Shown piece after piece: positions 8,341-17,376 of a stretch of 64,000 nucleotides of DNA. Each line of letters opens with the position of its first letter. Position 1 is the first letter of the stretch. The position numbers and the translations under genes were made by a program. The DNA lies in contig NZ_JAMQBK010000001.1 of the NCBI RefSeq assembly GCF_023701485.1, forward strand, positions 27,152 through 91,151. Reading direction: 5' to 3'. Source of the DNA: Aporhodopirellula aestuarii. GTDB lineage: Bacteria > Planctomycetota > Planctomycetia > Pirellulales > Pirellulaceae. The notes below the pieces were generated by a model. It was not told the origin of the DNA. It did not search any database and saw only the letters and a program-made list of their open reading frames with translations.

Positions 8341-9216
8341 AGGAAGATCTCCGGGGGGTTTGAACACCTCAGTGTTTTATCACATCGATTCCGGCTCCGA
8401 CACTAGCCCGTCAATTTCGCCCAACCGGCAATCTTCACTGACGCGCAAAGCCTCGAGATGGTGCGTCGCCATCACCCTCTTTTTTTCGTTTTACCCAGTC
8501 TCGCTTTCTCACCGGTTTTGCCATCTCCTTTTATGGCCGAGTCGTTAACGAGAAAAACACGAATCACTCGCGACCAATCGCATCCACAACTTTCACGTCC
8601 TACTTGTGTTCCGTGGCCCGCCCATCGCGGCACAAGAAGAACGACGTCAACACACCCAAAAGGGAACAGTCGCAACTTTCGTGTGTTCGAGACATTCATG
8701 GCAAGCCTCACGTCGTACTTGCGATGAGTCGATCAAGTCCGCTCGGTCCTAAACCCGATTGAGCTCGTGATCGGCAATACGAACTTGCCGTCATTGTCGT
8801 TTGGGGATCCGTAGTCTTGCTTCGATTCTTAGTCGCGATAGCGACGGCATGCGAGAGCTCCGGACGCAAGTCCGAGGTTGACGTCGCCCCCCGCGAGTTC
8901 CAAGTTGCGAAGCGACGATAGATTTCGCCCCTCGGTGGTTCGTTCGCGCGCACCTCCGTTTTCTGTTGTCGTGTTTCGGCTTCGTCCGAATGGAAAAAGC
9001 GAGGCACGATTTCGGGAAAACAGCCCACCCGCCACGCGGAGACACCACCCCCTCTCCAGATGCGATGTTCGAAGGCGAGCGACGCCCAGAGAAAAAAGGG
9101 AAATATTTTGCTCCGTGTGTATAGATTGCGGGCCCGAGATTCGCTTAAGGCAGTAGATGGGGGACACGCCCCCGATTCGAATTCTACTCCATTCCTTATC
9201 GTTCTTGAGGTCTTCA
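8341..9216. other. Divergent intergenic region
   Basis: About 875 bases between the nuclease-motor operon (leftward) and the DUF1559 gene (rightward). Open frames cross it on both strands but none has a ribosome-binding site or a recognisable product. It holds one dispersed hairpin repeat near 8829-8890 and presumably both promoters. Confidence 0.4.
8829..8892. repeat. Dispersed hairpin repeat (CCGGACGC..GTCC type), copy 2
   Basis: Resembles the stretch at 1150-1212: GCGACGGCATGC followed by a CGGAC-GCAA-GTCCG hairpin and GACGTCG. Seen in non-coding DNA upstream of the nuclease-motor operon. Its role is unknown. Confidence 0.45.
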
Positions 9217-10424
9217 ATGTCTCGTCCAATCCATCCTACCGATCATAAACGGGTTTTACCCTCGTCGAATTGCTTGTCGTGATTGCAATCATTGGCGTCT
9301 TGGTGGGGCTGCTCCTACCAGCAGTCCAAGCCGCGCGTGAAGCTGCTCGGCGAATGAGCTGCAGCAACAATTTCAAGCAAATTGGTCTCGCCATCCACAA
9401 CTACCATTCCGCTTACAAAAAAATGCCTAAGCATGGCACGGGCCCCATTGCTGTCCGCGCCATTGGGCAAAACTGGCCTAAGGAGCGTGACTTCCAACAC
9501 GAGCGACTCAGCGCTCAAGTGGCGTTGTTGCCGTTTGTTGAACAGCAAGCGTTGTGGGAGCAAATTAGCAATCCGCTAATCGTCACCAGCGGCTCAGTTA
9601 CCGAGACATACCCTGCGTTTGGTGCGATCCCCTGGAACGTCGTTGCCCAAACCAACAATTACTCGACTGACTGGACACCCTGCTTCACCGATGTGACCAC
9701 GTTTCGATGCCCCAGTGACCCCGGCTACGGGTTGCCGCTAGGTGGACGGAGCAACTATGGCGTTTGTTACGGGGATGCGATCGCTCATATGCATCTCGGC
9801 CCCTATACGACATGGGCCCGCAATGTTCGAGCAGACTCCGAGTACAAAGCGGCTGCTCGGGGCTGTTTCGGTCTCTACACCCAAACGGCATTTCGCGACA
9901 TTCTTGACGGCTTGTCGAACACCATCTGCATGGGCGAAAACAATTCAGACTTGGGTGACGAACACATCACAACCTCGCCACGTCGCGGTGGGGGTGTCTC
10001 TAATAATCCATCCAACTGCAGTGGGCAAGTCGAGGCTTCGCGTCCACAGTTTTGGCGGACGTCACCTCACAAGAACAACTTCGTCGAAACGAGGCGTGGA
10101 GCCTGCTGGGCGGGAGTTACGATGGGCTGGACGATGTGCAACACAATCCTTCCGCCCAATCGTGAAGTTTGTGCCACTGGCCACAATACCGCCGGAGGCG
10201 GTACCTGGACCGTTAGCAGTCGACACCAAGGTGGCGCCCATGTCTTGATGGCGGACGGGGCAGTCAGGTTCATCACTGATTCGATCGAAGCAGGCGATGA
10301 CAGTGTCGGTCCGGTGGAATTCGGTCGGACGGGGGCTCGTGCTCCTGGCTCTGCAAGCCCATATGGACTCTGGGGGGCACTGGGAACACGTGCCGCTAAA
10401 GAGGTCATCGACGAGGAATTCTAA
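9217..10424 (+). CDS. DUF1559 pilin-like surface protein, frame disrupted near N-terminus
   Basis: A planctomycete DUF1559 protein: the type IV pilin-like cleavage and anchor segment ([19 protein letters not shown] then [14 protein letters not shown]) is followed by the conserved core with FRCPSD, the DGLSNT motif and the C-terminal [15 protein letters not shown] signature. ATG at 9217 has GAGG upstream and starts [12 protein letters not shown], but it is one base out of frame with the rest. Adding one base to the GGG at 9251-9253 would restore the standard [10 protein letters not shown] junction. In the long frame a TAA lies two codons before GFTLVELL, and only non-ATG starts such as TTG at 9270 remain, which would remove the cleavage site. 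Either a technical indel or an inactivated export signal. Such proteins are thought to be pseudopilin-like surface components; their role is undefined. Confidence 0.75.
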
Positions 10425-10448
10425 TCGCCTCGTTATCGCCACGATGCG

Positions 10449-10475
10449 CCGCACCGAACTACGGTGCGGAGTTTT
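10449..10475 (+). terminator. Intrinsic terminator-like hairpin after DUF1559 gene
   Basis: A perfect seven-base stem CCGCACC/GGTGCGG with a seven-base loop is followed by AGTTTT. It lies 25 bases after the DUF1559 stop codon and before the small lipoprotein gene. The T-run is short, so termination may be partial. Confidence 0.55.
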
Positions 10476-10569
10476 CAAGCCTTCGTTTTTCGTTTTTCGT
10501 GGCAAACGAAGATCGATGCTTATCGTTCGTAATTAAAACTTTTCTGTTATCTTGTTGAAGAGAGAATTG

Positions 10570-10758
10570 ATGTTGCTCCGTTTTTTGATTTGCGTGTTCC
10601 TTTTCGCTCCTTTTACGATCGGATGCTCAGGCAGTTCCGAGAATCGCGTGATCGATACGTCGGAGCGCAGAAGACTGACTCCGGAAGAAAAGGCGGAGAG
10701 AATGGGTGCGATGGACTCAGAAGCGACCGACATATCGGAAGCTGAGGATTCGGAATAG
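10570..10758 (+). CDS. Small secreted lipoprotein
   Basis: 62 residues. A hydrophobic leader (LLRFLICVFLFAPFTIGC) ends in an IGC lipobox, so Cys about 19 should be lipidated and the mature chain, rich in Glu, Asp and Ser, would sit on a membrane facing the periplasm. ATG at 10570 follows a GAGAG stretch; an in-frame TTG at 10552 is less likely. It lies about 145 bases downstream of the DUF1559 gene on the same strand; small acidic lipoproteins beside DUF1559 genes seem common in planctomycetes, from general familiarity. No function can be assigned. Confidence 0.6.
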   Translation: MLLRFLICVFLFAPFTIGCSGSSENRVIDTSERRRLTPEEKAERMGAMDSEATDISEAEDSE

Positions 10759-10844
10759 CGAGCCGCTGATTCTCGGAACTGCTCGTCGACAACGCGTACT
10801 CGCACGACAGCGTGCGAGCTAGCCGAGGCGTTCGCCTCGCCTGT

Positions 10845-11010
10845 TGAGCAAATCGCCACGTGTGTTGATAGTCAATTGCCGCGCTAGGCTGGCTTGCAGC
10901 AGCGCGGCAAATCGCGGAGCGATTTGGCGACAGTCGCCCATTTGCTCCGCAATTGGACGCAACGTGCCAAGCAACCACCAACCAAACAGAGCCAGCCACA
11001 AACGTGATTC
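10845..11010. repeat. Three-hairpin dispersed repeat, copy B
   Basis: Shares the GTGTTGATAGTCAATTGCCG block, the three-hairpin core (10909-10955) and the CAAACGTGATTCGAC tail with the next copy, 296 bases away. In the third hairpin one base differs (CAATTG against CAAATG). This copy and copy C form a tandem pair; a more diverged copy is at 3257-3500. Confidence 0.8.
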
Positions 11011-11049
11011 GACTTGCCTACAGTCAGATCACCTTGCCAACACTTCGCC

Positions 11050-11325
11050 ATCCGGTGGCAATGACGATCGAGTCAAAATTGGTCGCGGCGAATCGTCGTG
11101 ACCAGTCGGAGTTGCGAATTTGAAATCGGTCGCCCTGGGTTTGAACGAACCTCGTCAGTGTTGATAGTCAATTGCCGCGCTAGGCTTGTTTGCAACAGCG
11201 TGGCAAATCGCGGAGCGATTTGGCGACAGTCGCCCATTTGCTCCGCAAATGGACGCAACGTGCCAGGCAACCATCAAGCAAACAGAACCGGCCACAAACG
11301 TGATTCGACCGGACTACAGTCCGAT
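11050..11325. repeat. Three-hairpin dispersed repeat, copy C
   Basis: Contains GGCAATGACGATCGAGT at its left end, as in copy A, then TTGCGAATTTGAAAT, the GTGTTGATAGTCAATTGCCG block and the core at 11205-11251 identical to copy A's. The first and third hairpins have complementary loops and inner stems (GCGGAGC and GCTCCGC), so the whole core can also fold as one long cruciform arm. Confidence 0.8.
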
Positions 11326-11359
11326 CACGTGGACGGTCAGCCATCTTCTGTTCGCACTC

Positions 11360-13144
11360 TTACTGACGTTGGAGGATCGCCGAGAGTTGATCGATCAATG
11401 CTTCACAGCGTCGTTTGAATTCTCGATAGACCGGATGCACTGCGTCCAGCTCATCGCCCGCTGCAATTGACTCCAATTCCGTGGCGAGTTGATGGAGACC
11501 CGACGCCCCGAACACATCCAACGATCCTTTCAGCGTGTGTGTCGAACTCCGAATTTGTTCAACATCGTTTTGATCAAGTGCGTACTCCAGCTCCTGCAAC
11601 AGACGAGGAGTCTCGTCCAGCATGGCTTTGATCAGCTCATCCATTAACTTCGGATCGTCACCGGTGAGTTTTTTGAGTCCCTCAAAACTGAACTCGCTCG
11701 GAGTATCCGATTGGTCTTCACACTTGACCTCGGAAGCCACTTGATTCGCTGACGGTTGCTTTCGGCTGGCGTGGGACTCACGTTTCTTGGCAAACGCCTC
11801 TTCAATACAGGCCAACAGTTCTGAACTTTTACTTGTTTTGCGGATGCACATGTCCGCGCCAGCCTCTTTGCCGCGGTGCAAGAACTCATTCGCCTCATCG
11901 GCAGAATATAAAATGATCGGAACTTCGTCGAATCGAGCGTCCTTTCGGAGCGCGGCGGCAACCTGGTAGCCACTCAATTGAGGCATATTGACATCGAGCA
12001 CGATCAGTTCGGGCTGCTGCAACTTCGCCAACTCCAACGCCTTCAGGCCGTTTTCTGCTTGAATGACATCGTAGCCGGCGGCGATCAGTTTACGAGAAAA
12101 CAGAAGTCGCAAGGCGCGATGGTCATCCGCCAACAGAACGGTCCGCGGCTGGGAAACCGCGTTGACAAAGTCTTCGGTTGATCGAACGCGTTTGTACATC
12201 ACCAGCGTCTCACCCGGCCCGAGTCGCGTTTGGACGGATGAGTCTGATTCGAAGGCACCATCAACGTGTTCAATTCCACAGAGTCCAATGGCACCGCACT
12301 CTTTCAGAACCTGAGCGACGGAAATTGGCGTCCGGGTTTCGTTCTTGAAGCTCGCCAGCTCAAAGCCTCCGACACTGGACAGGGACGATTCGCCGGGCGA
12401 TGAGGATCCGTCCTGCTGACGAATCAAGTTCGCGATTTGCTGCCCTCCCAATTTCATTGGTGAAACAACGATATCGGCACCAGCACGCAAAATACGATCT
12501 TCGACGCTTGAGTCTTCTCCCCTCGCGATGATCAGGATTTTGGGATTCAGTTCACGGGCTGCGAGCGAAATGAAAAGATTATCCGCATCGTCGGCGAGCA
12601 CCGCGATGACACCACTGGCATGTTCAATCCCTGCTTCTTTAAGCGACGTGTCTGCGGTCGGATTGCCTTTCACGATCGCGTACCCCTCGCGTTCGACCAC
12701 TTCGGTCGAGTCTTTGTCGGCGGTGATGACCACAAATGGCAATTGTTGCTGAACGAGTTCTCCGCAGATGGCACCGCCAATTTCGCCGAACCCGCAAACG
12801 ATGTAATGATTCTTCATCATCCGGATTCTCCTTCGCATTTGTTTTTGAGTAAAAATCCCGACGCCTTCCAGTTCGCTTTGAACAATCAAGCGGGCGAACT
12901 GGGTCGCGAAGGCCACCACGGCTCCAAATCCACAAAACACGAGCACGACGGTGAAATATCTTCCATGGATCGACAGCTTGTGAACTTCATGGAACTGAGT
13001 CGGGGTGATCGCGGTCACCGCCATGTAGAACGCATCATGAACGCTGATCCCTTCCTCAAGCAAGAGAAAGCCCCCGGTGCCTACGGACAACACCAAGGCA
13101 ACAAAGAACAGGATGGGCAGCAGATACCGGGCGGATTCTTTCAT
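11360..13144 (-). CDS. Two-helix channel-RCK protein fused to receiver and HPt domains
   Basis: 594 residues from the ATG at 13144 (an upstream extension to 13219 is possible). Two membrane helices (about 7-29 and 63-88) flank a pore-loop region reading AITPTQFHEVH where a potassium channel would have TVGYG. An RCK/TrkA-N Rossmann domain follows (GFGEIGG near 117, to about 230), then a TrkA-C-like segment. Residues 335-452 are a response-regulator receiver with acidic pair Asp340/Asp341, phospho-acceptor Asp384 (VLDVNMP) and Lys436. The C-terminus is an HPt domain with phospho-His 536 in HTLKGS. Channel-RCK proteins gate ions in response to ligands; receiver and HPt domains belong to multistep phosphorelays. 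Their union suggests a membrane channel or sensor controlled by phosphorylation. No kinase gene is adjacent. Confidence 0.85.
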   Translation of the reverse strand: MKESARYLLPILFFVALVLSVGTGGFLLLEEGISVHDAFYMAVTAITPTQFHEVHKLSIHGRYFTVVLVFCGFGAVVAFATQFARLIVQSELEGVGIFTQKQMRRRIRMMKNHYIVCGFGEIGGAICGELVQQQLPFVVITADKDSTEVVEREGYAIVKGNPTADTSLKEAGIEHASGVIAVLADDADNLFISLAARELNPKILIIARGEDSSVEDRILRAGADIVVSPMKLGGQQIANLIRQQDGSSSPGESSLSSVGGFELASFKNETRTPISVAQVLKECGAIGLCGIEHVDGAFESDSSVQTRLGPGETLVMYKRVRSTEDFVNAVSQPRTVLLADDHRALRLLFSRKLIAAGYDVIQAENGLKALELAKLQQPELIVLDVNMPQLSGYQVAAALRKDARFDEVPIILYSADEANEFLHRGKEAGADMCIRKTSKSSELLACIEEAFAKKRESHASRKQPSANQVASEVKCEDQSDTPSEFSFEGLKKLTGDDPKLMDELIKAMLDETPRLLQELEYALDQNDVEQIRSSTHTLKGSLDVFGASGLHQLATELESIAAGDELDAVHPVYREFKRRCEALIDQLSAILQRQ

Positions 13145-13778
13145 GCGGCTGACAGATAGACGATTAAATGCACCCTTGCAGAACTCGACTCCAATTCCCC
13201 CGGCATCCCAGTCTATCACCTGTCGACCAGCGGAGCCATCGATCGTCGATCATCGGCAATCCGATGCCGTCGAGTCCTTCGAAGCGTTCGCTCGATGAAC
13301 TGCGGTCGAACCTCTGCGGATCGAGTTGATTGGTCGATGTGCGTCGCTTCGGCGTATGCCGTATCCGAAATGCACTCGAAAATCACGTGGCCTCGACCAT
13401 AAAACATCCATTCTCAATCATGCGAAGGCGTTTGATTGACTCGCCGGCTGGGCAACACGCCTTCTGACGATCGAAGTCGCGGAGGCCGGCTGACTTCGTC
13501 CTCAGCGACCACCAAACCGCGCCAGCGGTTTTCGACGCATACGGTTCCCAGCGTTTGGTCCCAAATCGGGACCGGGCGGCTGATTGGGCCATCGGCATTC
13601 GCCGACAAACGTTGTCGCGATGATTTGTTTGCACGCCAAGCCCAAAGACCGAATCGCGAAGTGTTACAATTCGGTGGGAGCATGGGTTTACGTCGAGTGT
13701 GGAACACCCCCGGCGATCGATGCAGGATTAGGACGCTACATTTTTGGAACGGTTCAAGTTCAGGAAAGGGATGAATAG
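13145..13778. other. Intergenic region upstream of pckG
   Basis: About 630 bases between divergent genes. Frames cross it but none resembles a known protein. It should contain the promoters for the channel-receiver gene and for pckG; a TACAAT hexamer near 13664 is a possible minus-10 box but I cannot pair it with a good minus-35. Confidence 0.35.
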
Positions 13779-15653
13779 ATGGCGACGACACACGAACAGG
13801 ATGCCCAGTCAGTCGATGACTCCAATGCGCAATGGGGTGGCCGTGATCCGGCCACCCCGCTCAGCCAAAACACGCACCTGTTGCGATGGATTGAGAAGAT
13901 GGTCGAACTCACCGAGCCAGATGCGATCCACTGGGTCGATGGGTCCCAACAGGAATACGACACGCTGTGCAATCAGATGGTCCAAAGCGGCACGTTCATC
14001 AAATTGAACCAAGACTTGTGGCCCGGTTGTTTTCTTTCACGCTCCGATCCCAGCGATGTCGCTCGCGTCGAAGACCGCACGTTTATCTGTTCGCTTTCCA
14101 AGGATGCCGCCGGACCGACGAACAATTGGGAAGACCCCTACAAGATGCGGCGAAAGCTCAAGGGGCTCTTTAGCGGATCAATGCGCGGTCGGACGATGTA
14201 TGTATTGCCATTTAGTATGGGACCGATCGGTTCGCCGATGTCCCAGCTGGGTATGCAATTGACGGACTCGCCCTATGTCGTCGTCAACATGCGAATCATG
14301 GCTCGGATCGGGATGCCGGTCCTCGAAGAGATCGAAAAGGACGAAAAACGGGTCGTGCCCTGCCTGCATTCGGTGGGCGCTCCGCTGGAACCCGGACAGC
14401 AGGACGTTGCTTGGCCCTGCAATAAGGAAAAGTACATCGTCCATTTCCCTGAAACCCGTCAGATCTGGTCATACGGATCCGGCTATGGTGGCAACGCGTT
14501 ATTGGGAAAAAAGTGTTTCGCGTTGCGGATCGCATCCAACATCGCGCGGGACGAAGGTTGGATGGCCGAACACATGTTGATCCTTGGCGTGGAAGACCCG
14601 CAAGGCGAAAAGACCTACGTCACCGCCGCATTCCCTTCGGCTTGCGGAAAAACAAACTTCGCAATGCTGATCCCGCCAAAGGGCTTTGAGGACTGGAAAG
14701 TTTGGACGGTCGGCGACGACATCGCTTGGATCAAACCCGATGCCGAGGGGCGACTGCGAGCGATCAATCCCGAGGCGGGTTTCTTTGGTGTCGCGCCAGG
14801 GACGTCAGCAAAAACGAATCCGAATGCCATGGCGACACTTTCCCGAAACACCATCTTTACGAATGTCGCACTCACACCCGAAGGCGGCGTTTGGTGGGAA
14901 GGGATGACCGACGCTCCACCGGCCGAATGCGTCGATTGGCAGGGACAACACTGGACGCCCGAAATAGCCAAAGAGACCGGCGCGAAAGCGGCACATCCGA
15001 ACTCCCGTTTTACCGCCCCCGCTTCACAGTGCCCGACCATTGATCCGGACTGGGAAGCCCCCGACGGCGTTCCCATTAGCGCCATCATTTTCGGCGGCCG
15101 GCGAGCGGCGACGATGCCGTTGATTTACCAAGCATTCAACTGGAGTGCGGGCGTTTACATCGGCTCCACCGTTGGCTCCGAAAGGACGGCGGCAGCGGCG
15201 GGGACGGTGGGGGAAGTACGCCGCGATCCGATGGCGATGCTACCGTTCTGTGGTTATCACATGGGCGACTACTTCCGACACTGGATCCAAATGCAACGAT
15301 CGCTCACGGAGACGCCGCGAATTTTCCATGTCAATTGGTTCCGAAAAGGTGACGATGGTGAATTCTTGTGGCCGGGATTTGGCGAGAATCTTCGTGTCTT
15401 GAAGTGGATCATTGACCGGACCCGCGGGCGATCGCTCGGCAAAGAAACACCGATCGGATGGGTGCCGCTTTACGAAGACATCGAATGGAACGGTCTCGAC
15501 TTCCCGCGGGAAAATTTTGAAGAGATGCAAGCCGTCGACCGTGAGGCGTGGCGTGCCGAAGTGCTCGCACATGAGGAGCTGTTCATCAACCTCCACGATC
15601 GTCTTCCACCCGAAACCGTGTTCGAACGCGAACTTCTGATCTGTCGGCTTTAA
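13779..15653 (+). CDS. pckG: Phosphoenolpyruvate carboxykinase (GTP)
   Basis: 624 residues, near the usual 600-620 for the GTP-dependent enzyme. It converts oxaloacetate and GTP to phosphoenolpyruvate, GDP and CO2 at the entry to gluconeogenesis, in the cytoplasm. The family's kinase-1 loop FPSACGKTN with its reactive cysteine is near residue 287; the PEPCK-specific segment [24 protein letters not shown], the metal-site region VGDDIAW and the late FRHWIQM block are all present. AGGAAAGGG lies a few bases before the ATG. The ATP-dependent bacterial type is unrelated in these motifs, so the GTP type is clear. It is a single-gene unit. Confidence 0.95.
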   Translation: MATTHEQDAQSVDDSNAQWGGRDPATPLSQNTHLLRWIEKMVELTEPDAIHWVDGSQQEYDTLCNQMVQSGTFIKLNQDLWPGCFLSRSDPSDVARVEDRTFICSLSKDAAGPTNNWEDPYKMRRKLKGLFSGSMRGRTMYVLPFSMGPIGSPMSQLGMQLTDSPYVVVNMRIMARIGMPVLEEIEKDEKRVVPCLHSVGAPLEPGQQDVAWPCNKEKYIVHFPETRQIWSYGSGYGGNALLGKKCFALRIASNIARDEGWMAEHMLILGVEDPQGEKTYVTAAFPSACGKTNFAMLIPPKGFEDWKVWTVGDDIAWIKPDAEGRLRAINPEAGFFGVAPGTSAKTNPNAMATLSRNTIFTNVALTPEGGVWWEGMTDAPPAECVDWQGQHWTPEIAKETGAKAAHPNSRFTAPASQCPTIDPDWEAPDGVPISAIIFGGRRAATMPLIYQAFNWSAGVYIGSTVGSERTAAAAGTVGEVRRDPMAMLPFCGYHMGDYFRHWIQMQRSLTETPRIFHVNWFRKGDDGEFLWPGFGENLRVLKWIIDRTRGRSLGKETPIGWVPLYEDIEWNGLDFPRENFEEMQAVDREAWRAEVLAHEELFINLHDRLPPETVFERELLICRL

Positions 15654-15790
15654 AGTTCGATTGTCATCGCGTTGCGTTTGTTTTTCCTAAACCACGGACT
15701 TACCTCCGTGGCGATCGCATGTCGTCACTTGAGACGTCGAGTGATTTAGTGCTCTTCTTAGCGGAACAAAGCAAGCTGTCTGTTGAGTTA

Positions 15791-15888
15791 GTCATTTCGC
15801 AAACATGAGTGAGCCGACAGCGATAGCTGCGGACGTCCAATGCGCGCATCGTAGCCGGAAGGCCCGCGGCTAGCGCCGACGGCTCACT
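15791..15888. repeat. Inverted repeat with AGTGAGCCG arms
   Basis: The arms AGTGAGCCGACAGCG (15808-15822) and CGCCGACGGCTCACT (15874-15888) are complementary at 13 of 15 positions, enclosing about 50 bases. The left half, with its leader GTCATTTCGCAAACATG, recurs at 59586-59617 with two differences. A dispersed intergenic element; function unknown. Confidence 0.6.
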
Positions 15889-16035
15889 AAATCAACAGCC
15901 TGCAAGCCGGCCGGTCTCGCGATACCGGACGGTTTGCGTGCCATTGCGCCCGCGTCGGCTCACCGCACGCAACGACGCGGCGAGTGGTATAAAGTCAGAT
16001 TCCATGCTTTGCTTCTTTATGGATTGAGAGTGCTG

Positions 16036-17376
16036 ATGATTCCGCGCCAGCTTCTTCGGCGACTCGCAGCGTTGTTCTGCGTCTGCGTCCCGTTGATTGT
16101 CGACAAGCCCTGTTCGGCAGACGAGCTGCTGACCTTGCATCTGAATCGAGTCACGCCGGGGGAATTTCCAGCCCAGCATTGGTATCCGGATAATCGCCCT
16201 TCGATTACGGATCAACGAGAGGCGATGGTCGAGTTGGTGGAGATGTTGTCCGCACTCGACGACCGTACGATGAAGGAACTCAAGATCGCTCACGCGGACC
16301 GGGCCCTCATGGTTCGTGATTGGGAGATGACGAATCTGAAAGCCCGCATCGATAGACTCTGTCAGACCCATCAGCCGATCATCGACAAGCTCAAAGCAAT
16401 TCGCTGGTCAAACGCAGCCAACGAAATCGTCCCTTTTGAAATTGTTAGCGTTCGCTATCAGATTCAGGCATTGGCTTACCTGACCAACTTATACGCGATC
16501 CGAGAGTTTTCCGAAGGACGAGTTAAGTCGGCATCTCAAACGCTCGCCGGCGGATACGCGTTTGCTCATAACCTGATGCGTACAACCGGCACGCTGAACG
16601 TTGTCATGGGGATCGTCCTGCAGTCAGTGATGACGAATGCCATCGCCGATCTGCAATCACTCGGCTCGCCTGATATGCGGGCCATGCTGTCTCGGCTTGA
16701 CGCAAGTCAGATGGCGCCGCAAGCACTGGATCATTCGATCTGGAAGGAGGTATGCGAATCGATGCCCGTATTGATCGATCGCCCGCGAACGCCGAGCGAG
16801 TGGCGTGAAGATGTCGCTGCGACTTTGCAAACGTTCAAACGCGCGGACTTGACGCCCAACTCGAATGAGGAAGCCGAACGTTTGGGGCGGCAACTTCAGA
16901 CGATGGTCCAGACAAGGCCGCGAGTGAAAGCGTTAAGCATATCGATAAATTATGAACATGGCGGACTCGAGGAAGTCCAGACATTGAAACCGGGCCAACA
17001 GTTGCGGATGCAAATGACGATGAACATCCCGGCCCTTGCCGAATACGTCGACACATCTCTGGATAAGAGCGTCCTCGATCGAGCGCAAAACGATTTCCGG
17101 CGACGACTTTGTGGGCTGCGGTGCGTTGAGGTGTTACGTATCGAGTCTGCCAAACGCGGGCGTTGGCTGTCAGACGTCACTGCCGATCTCTTGGAAGCGT
17201 TTCCAAATCAGCGAGGCACGAACCTGAAGCCAACCCTCAAAATCGAGCAAGGATTGAACGGGTTGCCTTCTTATGAGATCCGTTTGCCAGAAACAGATTT
17301 CTTGGCCGGGTTTTTCAAGCCGTCACATCAGATCGAAACCATCTCGGTCAGCATTCAACAGGATTTTCCCCGATGA
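16036..17376 (+). CDS. Secreted hypothetical protein, paired with DUF1559 gene
   Basis: 446 residues from the ATG at 16036, chosen because it starts a good signal peptide (IPRQLLRRLAALFCVCVPLIV, cut near CSADE); the frame stays open a further 34 codons upstream but that part lacks features and enters repeat-derived sequence. The mature protein is mixed alpha/beta, with no motif I recognise and no second membrane helix. It overlaps the following DUF1559 gene by four bases (ATGA), so the two are translated together and probably act in the same envelope structure. I cannot assign a function. Confidence 0.7.
   Translation: MIPRQLLRRLAALFCVCVPLIVDKPCSADELLTLHLNRVTPGEFPAQHWYPDNRPSITDQREAMVELVEMLSALDDRTMKELKIAHADRALMVRDWEMTNLKARIDRLCQTHQPIIDKLKAIRWSNAANEIVPFEIVSVRYQIQALAYLTNLYAIREFSEGRVKSASQTLAGGYAFAHNLMRTTGTLNVVMGIVLQSVMTNAIADLQSLGSPDMRAMLSRLDASQMAPQALDHSIWKEVCESMPVLIDRPRTPSEWREDVAATLQTFKRADLTPNSNEEAERLGRQLQTMVQTRPRVKALSISINYEHGGLEEVQTLKPGQQLRMQMTMNIPALAEYVDTSLDKSVLDRAQNDFRRRLCGLRCVEVLRIESAKRGRWLSDVTADLLEAFPNQRGTNLKPTLKIEQGLNGLPSYEIRLPETDFLAGFFKPSHQIETISVSIQQDFPR

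Noticed and set aside
8708-9229. 173-codon minus-strand frame as a gene
   Set aside because: No ribosome-binding site or known relatives; it crosses a dispersed repeat and the promoter region of the DUF1559 gene.
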